DNA from: Acetobacteraceae bacterium
GTDB taxonomy: Bacteria > Pseudomonadota > Alphaproteobacteria > Acetobacterales > Acetobacteraceae
Direction of reading: 5' to 3'
Length of the DNA stretch: 64,000 nt
NCBI GenBank assembly: GCA_947475245.1
Contig: CANJLW010000012.1
Location: forward strand, 1 to 64,000
Part shown: one piece after another, positions 35,434 through 43,776 of the stretch
Numbering within the stretch: position 1 is the first letter of the stretch
How the letters are laid out: every line of letters begins with the position of its first letter
Program-made: the position numbers and the translations under genes
The notes under the pieces: model-generated
Databases searched by the model: none
Told to the model about the DNA's origin: nothing
The model's input: the letters and a program-made list of their open reading frames with translations, nothing else

Positions 35434-35448
35434 ACTGAACTGTCCAGT
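35434..35448. promoter_or_regulatory. TetR operator, second site
   Basis: ACTGAAC-T-GTCCAGT, one mismatch from a perfect palindrome and a near copy of the first operator, with the same CCGG flank before and TTCAC after. It is 18 bases upstream of the HlyD-type start codon, so binding would block transcription or its start region. Confidence 0.72.
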
Positions 35449-35466
35449 TCACCGGAGCCGCCCCGC

Positions 35467-36636
35467 ATGAACGCCGTCGTCGAAAAGCCCGTCCCCGTTC
35501 GCGACGCGGCCGCGAGCCCAACCCCCGCGCAACCGGCGAAAAGCCGACGACGCGGCCTGCGCCTGCTGGGTCTGCTGGTCGTACTGCTCGCGCTTGGGTT
35601 CGGCGTGCTTGGTTATCTCGCCGAAGGGCAGTGGATCGAAACCACCGACAACGCCTATGTCCGCGGCGATATCGCGGTACTCGGCACGCGGATCGAGGGG
35701 CAGGTGCTCTCGGTCAAGGTTGTCGACAACCAACGCGTCCGGGCCGGCGATCCGCTGATTGAACTCGACCCCACGGATTGGCGCGCCCGTCTGGCGCAAG
35801 CCCGGGCCTCGGCGACGGAGGCCACCGCCGCCGCCGTCTATGCGCGTCGATTACTGGATCAACAACGATCCGCCATTGCCGCGGAACAGGCCGCCATCGC
35901 CCAGGCGGAGGCGGAACAAACCCGCGCGGGGGCCGAAGCCACGCGCGCCTCGGCTTTGGCCGCCGGCGGCTGGGCATCGCGTCAGGCCGACGAACTTGCG
36001 CTGGCCACCAGCCGCAAGGCCGTCGCCGGTCTCGCCGCCGCGCGGGCACGCAAGGAAGCCGCCGAACAGCAGATCGCCGTGATCGACGCCCAGATCGCCC
36101 AGGCCGATGCCCGCGTGCTCGCCGCCGACGCCCAGGTCCGGCTGGCCGAAAACAATCTGGCCTACACGATCGTTCGCGCGCCGTTCGACGGTGTGGTCGG
36201 CAATCGTGCCGCCGAACCGGGGCAGCACGTGACGCCGGGTTCGCAGGTGATCGCGCTGACCCCGCCCGCCGATCGGCTTTATGTCGTGGCGAATTTCAAG
36301 GAAACCCAACTGCGCCGCATGCAGCCCGGCATGAAGGTCCGGCTGGTGCCGGATATCGATCCGAAAGCGGTGCTGGACGGGCGGGTCGAAAGCCTTGCCC
36401 CCGCGACCGGGGCGATGTTCAGCCTGTTGCCGCCGGAAAACGCCACCGGCAACTTCACCAAGGTTGTTCAGCGCGTGCCGGTGCGGATTCGTATTGATAC
36501 CGCGTTGAACGCGCCGCCCGAGTGGCTGCGGGCCGGTCTCTCCGTCACCGCCGAGGTCGATACCCGCGGCCCCGATGCGCAGCGTGTCGGCCTGATGAGC
36601 GCCGCCTGGGCCACGCTGCGCGACCTGATGCCGTGA
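35467..36636 (+). CDS. HlyD-family periplasmic adaptor of an EmrA-like efflux pump
   Basis: 389 residues. A single membrane helix near residues 37-57 ('LLGLLVVLLALGFGVLGYL'), then 'WIETTDNAYVRGDIAVLG', the EmrA start, a long coiled-coil hairpin (about residues 110-230, alanine/glutamate rich) and a beta-barrel end with 'APFDGVVGNRAAEPGQHV'. It links the inner-membrane pump to an outer-membrane channel. Overlaps the transporter gene by four bases (GTGA). Confidence 0.9.
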   Translation: MNAVVEKPVPVRDAAASPTPAQPAKSRRRGLRLLGLLVVLLALGFGVLGYLAEGQWIETTDNAYVRGDIAVLGTRIEGQVLSVKVVDNQRVRAGDPLIELDPTDWRARLAQARASATEATAAAVYARRLLDQQRSAIAAEQAAIAQAEAEQTRAGAEATRASALAAGGWASRQADELALATSRKAVAGLAAARARKEAAEQQIAVIDAQIAQADARVLAADAQVRLAENNLAYTIVRAPFDGVVGNRAAEPGQHVTPGSQVIALTPPADRLYVVANFKETQLRRMQPGMKVRLVPDIDPKAVLDGRVESLAPATGAMFSLLPPENATGNFTKVVQRVPVRIRIDTALNAPPEWLRAGLSVTAEVDTRGPDAQRVGLMSAAWATLRDLMP

Positions 36637-38216
36637 ACCCGACGAACACGCTCGCCGACGGGGCGCGTCTGACCTGGCGGCAATGGGCCGGGTTCATGTC
36701 GATGGTCGTCGGCATGTTCATGGCAATTCTTGATATTCAGATCGTCAGCGCCTCGATCGGCGACATCCAGGCCGGTCTCGCCGCCAGCCCCGATGAGGTC
36801 GCCTGGGTTCAGACGAGCTATCTGATCGCCGAGATCGTCATGATTCCGCTGTCGGGCTGGCTGTCGCGACTGGTGTCCACCCGCATCCTGTTCGTGACCA
36901 GCGCGGTGGGGTTCACGATCTTCTCCCTGGCCTGCGCCTGGGCCGACAGCCTGGGGGAGATGATCGTCTTTCGCACCCTGCAGGGATTTCTCGGCGGGGC
37001 GATGATCCCGACCGTGTTCGCGACGTCGTTCCTGCTGTTCCCCGGCGCGCTGCGCGCCCGCGTATCGGTGCTGATCGGGCTGACGGCGACCATGGCGCCG
37101 ACCATCGGCCCCTCGTTGGGCGGCTGGCTGACCGAGCAGTTTTCCTGGCACTGGCTGTTTCTGATCAACGTGCCCTTCGGCACCGCCGTGGCCTGCGCGG
37201 TCTGGTCCTGGCTGGATATCGACCGCCCGAACTGGGCGATGCGGCGCAGCTTCGATCCGTTCGGTCTGGTGTTGATGGCGCTGTTCCTCGGCTCCGTCGA
37301 ATACGTGCTGGAAGAGGGCGTCCGCTGGGACTGGTTCGCCGACGACACGATCGCGGCCTGCGGCGTGGTTGCCGTGATCAGCGGCGGGCTGTTCTTTCAT
37401 CGCATGCTGACCCGCCCCGATCCGCTGGTCGAATTGCGCGCCTTCCGCGATTTCAACTTCGCCTCCGGCTGTCTCTTCAGCCTGATCCTCGGCACCGGGC
37501 TGTATGGCGCGGTCTATGTCATTCCGCTGTTTCTGGGCCGCGTGCGCGGCTATAACAGCCTGCAAATCGGTCAGACCATGTTCGTGACCGGCGCGGTCAT
37601 GCTGTGTTCGGCGCCGATCGTGGGCGCGCTGTCGCGCCGGCTCGACCTGCGCAAGATGCTGTGCTTCGGGTTGATCGCCTTCGGCTCCTCGCTCGCCTGG
37701 ATGGGGCATTTCACGTCGCAATCTTCGTTCTGGGAATTGTTCGGTCCGCAGGCGCTGCGCGGATTTTCGATGATGTTCATCATGCTGCCGGTCAACCAGA
37801 TCGCGCTTGGCCGCCTGCCGCCGGCCCAGGTCAAGAACGCATCCGGCCTGTATAACCTGATGCGCAATCTCGGCGGCGCGATCGGATTGGCGCTGATCAA
37901 TACCATCGCCACCACGCGCATGGCGCACCACACCCTGCATCTGCAGGAACAGGTGACCTGGTCGCGCCCCGGCGCGATGCACATGCTGCAATCCATGACC
38001 AATGCGCTGACCCCCGCGAAGCAGGACATGGCGGGGTTGGCGGCGCTGCGCCGCATGGCCGGTCTGGTGCGCCAGCAGGCACTGACACTGACCTATAACG
38101 ACGTTTTACTGCTGATGGCCTGCGCCTTCTATCTGGCCGTGCCGTTGACCCTGTTCCTGGCGCGTCCGTCGATGACCGGTGCCGGTCCCAAACCGGCGGA
38201 CGCCGAGAGCCACTGA
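36633..38216 (+). CDS. DHA2-type MFS multidrug efflux transporter, EmrB-like
   Basis: 527 residues with about 14 helices. 'MAILDIQIVSASIGDIQAGL' and 'WVQTSYLIAEIVMIPLSGWL' are the DHA2 start, and 'GLTATMAPTIGPSLGGWLTE' is motif C of drug/proton antiporters. It should export hydrophobic drugs or toxic acids with the EmrA-like adaptor. Starts at GTG overlapping the adaptor stop. Its last 111 bases overlap the convergent GT39-like gene. Confidence 0.92.
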   Translation: MNPTNTLADGARLTWRQWAGFMSMVVGMFMAILDIQIVSASIGDIQAGLAASPDEVAWVQTSYLIAEIVMIPLSGWLSRLVSTRILFVTSAVGFTIFSLACAWADSLGEMIVFRTLQGFLGGAMIPTVFATSFLLFPGALRARVSVLIGLTATMAPTIGPSLGGWLTEQFSWHWLFLINVPFGTAVACAVWSWLDIDRPNWAMRRSFDPFGLVLMALFLGSVEYVLEEGVRWDWFADDTIAACGVVAVISGGLFFHRMLTRPDPLVELRAFRDFNFASGCLFSLILGTGLYGAVYVIPLFLGRVRGYNSLQIGQTMFVTGAVMLCSAPIVGALSRRLDLRKMLCFGLIAFGSSLAWMGHFTSQSSFWELFGPQALRGFSMMFIMLPVNQIALGRLPPAQVKNASGLYNLMRNLGGAIGLALINTIATTRMAHHTLHLQEQVTWSRPGAMHMLQSMTNALTPAKQDMAGLAALRRMAGLVRQQALTLTYNDVLLLMACAFYLAVPLTLFLARPSMTGAGPKPADAESH

Positions 38217-39419
38217 CCCCAGCGCGGCCAGGATCGCCACCGCGGGCATCAACGTGAAGTGAAACCGCGATTGCCCGGAAAACACCAGCGACAGCAGCGT
38301 GGTCAGCCCGATCGGCACCCATAGCGCGACGATCGGCGGGTGTCCCCAGACGCCGCCGCGCAGCGAACAGAGCGCCAGAGCCAGCAACGCCCAGTAATAC
38401 ACCTGGTTGACCCAGCGCCCCGCGTGAAACCAGCCGGACCATGCGTCATATGCCGCGAAACCGGCCTGGTACCACCACTCCGCCTCTCCGTCGTGCGCCC
38501 ACAGGCGCAGGAATTTCAGCGGCAACAGAGTCAGGAAGCGGCCGGGGTTCTCGGCGATCCAGTCCAGCGCGCGCCGACGTGCCAGACGATCCGTCTCGAC
38601 CTCCTGCCGCGGGTCCCGCGACAGAGAGGTGACCAGCGGATCGGTGGCATTGTAGTTGCCCGTCGCCGATGGGTTGTTGCCGGTCAATAACGTAAACCCG
38701 CCGTTCGTGGACACGGGAACGAAGGCATCCAGCACGACCCAGTTGCGCGCCGTCCAGGGCGCGATCGTCGCCGCCATGGCCAGATGCAGAACCGCCGCCC
38801 GCATCAGCCAGGCGCGCAACGTCGGTTTCGGGCGGCTTGCCAGGCCGATCGCGACCAACAGAACCGCTGGCAGCAACAATGTCTGCGTCTTGGTCAGGCC
38901 GGCCACGCCGAACACGATGCCGGCGGCGATACTCGTGATCAGCGTCCCGCCCAGACTCAGCGCGATGCCGCCCAGCAGCAGCGGCTGGTAGAAAATCTCG
39001 CAGGACAGGACCGGGACATAGGCGATCTGGTTGGGATAAAGCGCCAGAAACAGGCAGGCCAGTCGCGGGACCAGCGGATCTCGGCTGATCCGCCGAGAGA
39101 TCTGGGCGGTGAGCGCGAGAACGATGCAGGAGAGTGCGAGATTCGCGAGTTGCCCGACCAGCGGCGCGGGGCCGAACAGGCGGAACAGACCGCCCAGAAA
39201 TCCCGGCCAGCCGACCGGCCAGAACGCGGTCGGCATTCCGTCCTTCGCATAGCCGATCCCGGCGGCGATCGACGCCGCGCTGTCCTGATACCAGCGGAAA
39301 TCCGAGGTCTGCACGATCGGCGCGGCCAGCAACAGCCCCAGCCGCGTCGCGACATGCAGCACAAGACACGCCGGCCAGAACCAACGCGCGGATCGGATCG
39401 AGGCAAGAATTTCATGCAT
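38106..39419 (-). CDS. Glycosyltransferase family 39-like membrane protein
   Basis: About 437 residues with ten or so hydrophobic helices and a periplasmic loop. 'APIVQTSDFRWYQDSAASIA' near the N-terminus has the Asp typical of GT-C enzymes, and 'GLTKTQTLLLPAVLL' and 'RNWVVLDAFVPVSTNGGFTL' fit the ArnT/PMT group, which use lipid-linked sugars. The start at 39419 begins just before the first helix. The C-terminal tail (after 'VALGVRRFG') is polar and lies in the overlap with the efflux gene, so it may be an extension past an ancestral stop. Confidence 0.75.
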   Translation of the reverse strand: MHEILASIRSARWFWPACLVLHVATRLGLLLAAPIVQTSDFRWYQDSAASIAAGIGYAKDGMPTAFWPVGWPGFLGGLFRLFGPAPLVGQLANLALSCIVLALTAQISRRISRDPLVPRLACLFLALYPNQIAYVPVLSCEIFYQPLLLGGIALSLGGTLITSIAAGIVFGVAGLTKTQTLLLPAVLLVAIGLASRPKPTLRAWLMRAAVLHLAMAATIAPWTARNWVVLDAFVPVSTNGGFTLLTGNNPSATGNYNATDPLVTSLSRDPRQEVETDRLARRRALDWIAENPGRFLTLLPLKFLRLWAHDGEAEWWYQAGFAAYDAWSGWFHAGRWVNQVYYWALLALALCSLRGGVWGHPPIVALWVPIGLTTLLSLVFSGQSRFHFTLMPAVAILAALGSVALGVRRFGTGTGHRRTRQEQGQRHGQIEGAGHQQ

Positions 39420-39511
39420 CACGCCGCCGGTGTGCCACGGTTCGGTCCCCGTTTGACAGCCGTCCGCCTCGCTTCGCATGATCGCGCCGATATTGGGGAG
39501 AGAGACAAGGG

Positions 39512-40000
39512 ATGACCGAGGCAACGACATTGGCCGCCTTGATGGCGCGCGTGCAGGGGCTGGAAGACATCGAAGCCTGCCGCAGGCTTCGCAACCGCTA
39601 CCATTTTTGCCTGAACGAAAGCCGCTACGCGGAGGTCAAGGACCTGTTCGTGCCGGACGGCGTGGTGGAACTGGGCTACCTCGCCCGTTACGAGGGGTTG
39701 GAGGCGATCGATAACGGCTTCCGCGCGATGGGAGAGCGGGAGCGCTTCTTCATCAAGCAGTTCATTCATGGCCACGATGTCTGGATCGAAGGCGATCGCG
39801 GCACCGGCACATCGTATCTGGAGGCCCGCTACAGCCGCTTTGGCGTCAGCTACGTGGTTTCCGGGCGCTACGACGATGTCTATGTGCGGGTGAACGGCGT
39901 CTGGAAGTTCCAGTCGATGATCGCCGAATTGTTCTATACCGTACCGAACGGCGTCGGCTGGTCGGGCGATGAGTTGCACTATCTCCGCCCGAAGACCTGA
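39512..40000 (+). CDS. SnoaL/NTF2-like protein
   Basis: 162 residues, cone-fold NTF2-like: 'DIEACRRLRNRYHFCLNESR', 'DLFVPDGVVELGYLARYEG', 'FIHGHDVWIEGDRGTGTSYL' and 'GRYDDVYVRVNGVWKFQSM'. Members are polyketide cyclases, dehydratases or ring-hydroxylating dioxygenase subunits; activity here is not predictable. GGGAGAGAGACAAGG precedes the start. Confidence 0.8.
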   Translation: MTEATTLAALMARVQGLEDIEACRRLRNRYHFCLNESRYAEVKDLFVPDGVVELGYLARYEGLEAIDNGFRAMGERERFFIKQFIHGHDVWIEGDRGTGTSYLEARYSRFGVSYVVSGRYDDVYVRVNGVWKFQSMIAELFYTVPNGVGWSGDELHYLRPKT

Positions 40001-40005
40001 CGGCG

Positions 40006-40569
40006 TTATTCTTCCATCGGGAAGGTCAGGTCCTCGTACAGTTCGGCCAAGGGGATGGAGATGCCGATTTCCGGCATCTCCAGCACCGCGTCGCCGGTCA
40101 GCAAATGCCCGATCCAGTCGTCGCCCGCGCGGGTGAACACGGTCGCGGCCTGACTGCTCTGTTCCAGGATGACATAGCGCCGGATCGACGGCGTATCGCG
40201 GTATTCCCGGTTCTTGACGATGCGGTCGGTGCGCGATGTGCCGGGGCTGAGCACTTCGAACACCACCGTCGGCTCGGTGACGACGGTCGCATTGTCGGGG
40301 ACCGGCACGCAGACGACGAAGGCATCGGGATAACGGATGCTGCCGCCGGCGAGTAAAATCTTCATATCGCTGCCAAAGGGTTGGCACGGCCGGCCACGCA
40401 ACCGCGTGGTCAGCGCCGTGACGACATTGCGCAGAATGCGCCCGTGCGCCGCGCTGCCCCCCGTCATCGCCACCGGCTCGAACCCGTCGAATTCGAAACG
40501 CAGTTCCTGCCGCTCTTCCCATGCAAGAAAAGCCTGCAACGACATCGGACGGCGCAGCGCGGAGCTCAT
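40006..40569 (-). CDS. Uma2-family (DUF820) PD-(D/E)XK endonuclease-like protein, copy 1
   Basis: 187 residues. 'MSLQAFLAWEERQELRFEFD' start, 'GSIRYPDAFVV' and 'VTEPTVVFEVLSPGTSRTDR' are the Uma2 core, with the D-x(n)-E-V of the nuclease-like site; the end is 'PEIGISIPLAELYEDL'. The family is abundant in alphaproteobacteria and cyanobacteria; biological role unknown. A second copy lies at 52 kb. The frame stays open far upstream, but only as antisense to the CoA transferase. Confidence 0.85.
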   Translation of the reverse strand: MSSALRRPMSLQAFLAWEERQELRFEFDGFEPVAMTGGSAAHGRILRNVVTALTTRLRGRPCQPFGSDMKILLAGGSIRYPDAFVVCVPVPDNATVVTEPTVVFEVLSPGTSRTDRIVKNREYRDTPSIRRYVILEQSSQAATVFTRAGDDWIGHLLTGDAVLEMPEIGISIPLAELYEDLTFPMEE

Positions 40570-40680
40570 GGCGATCAGCTTAGCGCCGCCCGACGCGATT
40601 TGCACGCGCCAAGCGATTTGGCTCCCGCGCCAATGCCTCTGTAAGATCGCCCCAACATCGCGCAACGAGGAATCGCTTTC

Positions 40681-43299
40681 ATGTCCGACCCCACCGCCAC
40701 CGTTCTTGCAACCGGCCCCGGCCCGATGATGGGCAATGCCGGACCCGGCATGCTCGCCGGCCTGCGGGTCATCGAAATCGCCGACGAGCGCGCCGAATAC
40801 ACCGGCCTGCTGCTCGCCGGTCTCGGCTGCGAGGTGATCAAGATCGAGCCGCCGGAAGGCAACGCCACCCGCCGTATCGGCCCCTTCCTCGACGACAAGC
40901 CCGGCCGGGAACGCTCGCTGTTCTGGTGGAATTACAATCGCGCGAAAAAATCCGTCGTGCTCGACCTGCAAACCAAGGCCGGCGCCGACGCGCTGATCAA
41001 GCTGCTGGACGGTGCCGATATCCTGCTCGATTCCTCCTGCGGCGGGCTGAACACGTCGCTGGGTCTGGACCGCGCCGCGTTGAACGCGCGCTTTCCCAAG
41101 CTGATTGTCAGCCGCATGACCCCGTTCGGTGATGACGGACCGTGGGCGGATTTCAAATCCTCCGACCTCATCCACCTCGCCCTCGGCGGGATCATGATGA
41201 ACTGCGGCTACGACCCCGATCCCGGCCTGGAATACGACACCCCGCCGATCGCCCCGCAGGTCTGGCACGCCTACCACATCGCCGGCGAACAACTCGCCAC
41301 CGGCATTATCGCCGCGGCCATCAACCGCCACCGCACCGGCCTGGGTCAGGACGTGTCGGTCGCGGTGCACGAGGCCGTTTCGAAGAATCCCGAACTCGAC
41401 ATCATGCACTGGGTCATGCGCCGGGTGCCGCTGTGGCGCATGACCAGCCGCCACGCCATGGAAACGCCGAACCATTCCCCCAGCATCGTCCACACCAAGG
41501 ACGGCCGCTGGTACATCTCCCACGGCATGGGCGCCCGCGACCTCAAGAACCTCGTCCCGCTGCTCGCCAAGTACGGCATGCAGGCCGACCTGCAACCGCC
41601 CGGCCCGGATGTCGACCTCAAGGCCCGCGCCGTCCCCGGCTCCACCGCCTCCGACGAAGCCCGCGCCCACATGCTCGACGTGGTGCAACGCTTCGTGCGC
41701 GCATGGACCTATAAGGACATGCCCTGGCTGGAGGCGCAGGAAGCCGGCCTGCTCTGGGCGCCGATCCGCAAGCCGCACGAAAACGCGCTCGACGAGCATT
41801 GGCTGCAACGCCATTCCTTCGCCGACGTCTACCACCCCGAACACGACCGTTCGTTCCGCTACCCGACCAGCAAATGGCTGACTACCGCGACAAGCTGGCA
41901 AATCGGCCGCCGAGCGCCGTTGTTGGGGGAAGATACGGAACAGGTGCTTTCCGAAATTCAGCGCCGCCCCTTCGTGCCCGCGCAGCCGAAGCCCGACCTG
42001 AACCCCAAGGTCTCCGCGCTGCATAACAAGCCGTTCCCGTTGCAAGGCGTGAAAATCCTCGATTTCGCCTGGTTCCTCGCCTCCGCCGGCGGCACCCGTT
42101 TCCTCGCCGCCATGGGCGCGGAAAGCTATAAGGTGGAGTGGAAGGACAACCCCGACACCCGCCTTGCCGCCATGGCCCCCGTCGGCGGACGCGCCGCGCG
42201 CGATGCCGCCACCGGCCCGCTGAAAGGCGTTACCGACCTGAACATGGGCGGGCAGTTCAACAACAAAAACGCCGGCAAGCGCGGCATTTCGCTCAACATC
42301 CGCCACCCCAAGGGCCTTGCCATCGCCAAGGACCTTGTGCGTATCTGCGATGTGGTGGCCGAGGGCTTTTCCCCCGGCGTGCTGCAACGCCTGGGCCTGG
42401 GCTACGACGTGATGAAGTCGATCCGACCGGATATCATCTATATCCAGCAGGCCGGCATGGGCGCGCATGGCGTCTATGGCCGGATGCGCACCGTCGGCCC
42501 CGTCGCAGCAGCCTTCGGCGGACAGGCGGATATGTCCGGACTGCCGGAACCCGCCATGCCCGTCAGCTGGGGCTATTCCTACCTCGATTGGATGGGCGCC
42601 TACGGCTACGCCCTGGCTCTCCTCGGCGCGCTCTATCATCGCGAGAAAACCGGCGAGGGTCAGTGGATCGATGCATCGCAATGCGAATCCGGCCTGTTCC
42701 TGACCGGCACCTCCATCCTCGACTGGTCCGCCAACGGCCGCGAATGGCGCCGCTACGGCAATCGCTCCCCCTATCTGCCCGCCGCCCCGCACGGCGCGTT
42801 CCGCTGCAAGGGCAAGGACCGCTGGGTCGCCATCGCCTGCTTCTCGGAAGACGATTGGCGGAAACTGGCCCAGGTCGCGGGGCAGGGCGGCTGGCTGGAA
42901 GACAAGCGCTTCGCCACCCTGGACGATCGCCTGACGCATCAGGACGCGCTGGAAGCCGCCGTCGGCGCCTGGACCGCGACGCAAACGGCCGAGGATGTGA
43001 TGACGGCGCTGCAAAACGCCGGCGTCGCCGCGGGCGTCTGCCAGAATGCCGAGGACCGCTGCGACAACGACCCGCAACTGCGCCACCTGAAATGGCTGAC
43101 CGAAGTCACCGGCACCAAGATCGGCACCTGGCCGGTCTATGAACTGCCGATGAAGTTCTCCCGCACCCCCGCCTATATCGGCGGCCCCATCGACCGCGGT
43201 GCCCCCGGCTACGGCGAAGACAACGAATGGCTCCTCACCTCCATGCTCGGCATGTCCAGCAGCGACGTGCAACGCCTGGCGGAAGAAGGGGTTATCTGA
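40681..43299 (+). CDS. CaiB/BaiF-type CoA transferase, tandem two-domain form
   Basis: 872 residues, about twice the usual 400. The first type III CoA transferase domain covers about residues 15-400 ('GLRVIEIADERAEYTGLLLA', 'GCEVIKIEPPEGN', 'NYNRAKKSVVLDLQT'), the second about residues 455-870 ('LQGVKILDFAWFLASAGGTR', 'NNKNAGKRGISLNI', 'GYSYLDWMGAYGYAL'). It moves CoA between carboxylic acids. The duplicated form may work as an internal dimer. A GAGGA lies before the start. Ends against a strong hairpin terminator. Confidence 0.9.
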   Translation: MSDPTATVLATGPGPMMGNAGPGMLAGLRVIEIADERAEYTGLLLAGLGCEVIKIEPPEGNATRRIGPFLDDKPGRERSLFWWNYNRAKKSVVLDLQTKAGADALIKLLDGADILLDSSCGGLNTSLGLDRAALNARFPKLIVSRMTPFGDDGPWADFKSSDLIHLALGGIMMNCGYDPDPGLEYDTPPIAPQVWHAYHIAGEQLATGIIAAAINRHRTGLGQDVSVAVHEAVSKNPELDIMHWVMRRVPLWRMTSRHAMETPNHSPSIVHTKDGRWYISHGMGARDLKNLVPLLAKYGMQADLQPPGPDVDLKARAVPGSTASDEARAHMLDVVQRFVRAWTYKDMPWLEAQEAGLLWAPIRKPHENALDEHWLQRHSFADVYHPEHDRSFRYPTSKWLTTATSWQIGRRAPLLGEDTEQVLSEIQRRPFVPAQPKPDLNPKVSALHNKPFPLQGVKILDFAWFLASAGGTRFLAAMGAESYKVEWKDNPDTRLAAMAPVGGRAARDAATGPLKGVTDLNMGGQFNNKNAGKRGISLNIRHPKGLAIAKDLVRICDVVAEGFSPGVLQRLGLGYDVMKSIRPDIIYIQQAGMGAHGVYGRMRTVGPVAAAFGGQADMSGLPEPAMPVSWGYSYLDWMGAYGYALALLGALYHREKTGEGQWIDASQCESGLFLTGTSILDWSANGREWRRYGNRSPYLPAAPHGAFRCKGKDRWVAIACFSEDDWRKLAQVAGQGGWLEDKRFATLDDRLTHQDALEAAVGAWTATQTAEDVMTALQNAGVAAGVCQNAEDRCDNDPQLRHLKWLTEVTGTKIGTWPVYELPMKFSRTPAYIGGPIDRGAPGYGEDNEWLLTSMLGMSSSDVQRLAEEGVI

Positions 43300-43334
43300 C
43301 GGGCGGAGACACAAGCCAGGACCTGAAAAGCGGA

Positions 43335-43369
43335 ACGCGGGCCGGCGTGCAATCGCCGCCGGCCCGCGT
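43335..43369. terminator. Bidirectional hairpin between convergent genes
   Basis: ACGCGGGCCGGC (43335-43346) pairs perfectly over 12 bases with GCCGGCCCGCGT (43358-43369) around an 11-base loop. It sits in the 78 bases between the CoA transferase and DUF427 genes, which converge on it. No T-tract on either side, so termination may need Rho, but position and stability are convincing. Confidence 0.65.
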
Positions 43370-43377
43370 AACGGCGG

Positions 43378-43659
43378 TCAGGCCACCGTGACCGCTTCCC
43401 AAAACCCGAAGCGCCCACCCACGGCCGCCATCGACGGGCGAGGGGACTCATAGCACCACGCCGAGCGGGGGGCGCGGATACCGGCTATTGTCACGTCGTA
43501 AAACTGAACGCCGTGCGGACAGCGCAGGTCGGACTCTGTCTTCGGCGACTTCTCCAACCACTCCAATCGCACGGAGTCGGGGGGGAAATACGCATAGCCG
43601 CCATTCTCGACGATATCCGCGCTCTCGGCGATCGTATGGGCATTCAAAGTGGCTTTCAT
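43378..43659 (-). CDS. DUF427 family protein
   Basis: 93 residues, the full length of the family. 'NGGYAYFPPDSVRLEWLEKS', 'CPHGVQFYDVTIAG' and 'AWCYESPRPSMAAVGGRFGF' match DUF427 well. Function unknown, although it is widespread in aerobic bacteria and fungi. A strong GGAGGTGA precedes the start at 43659. Confidence 0.85.
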   Translation of the reverse strand: MKATLNAHTIAESADIVENGGYAYFPPDSVRLEWLEKSPKTESDLRCPHGVQFYDVTIAGIRAPRSAWCYESPRPSMAAVGGRFGFWEAVTVA

Positions 43660-43776
43660 CGCGTCACCTCCATCCCCGAACGATGCCCCATGCACCGCTT
43701 GCGCGCCAGCCCGCCGCCGCCCATGATCCCGGGATAACCGGGCCGATCAGAGCCCGCGATAATGAGGAACGGCACG

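Noticed and set aside
40006-43314. A 1102-codon open frame on the minus strand
   Set aside because: Only its 3' end (40006-40569) is a real Uma2 gene; the rest is the antisense of the CoA transferase, a common effect of high GC codon use.
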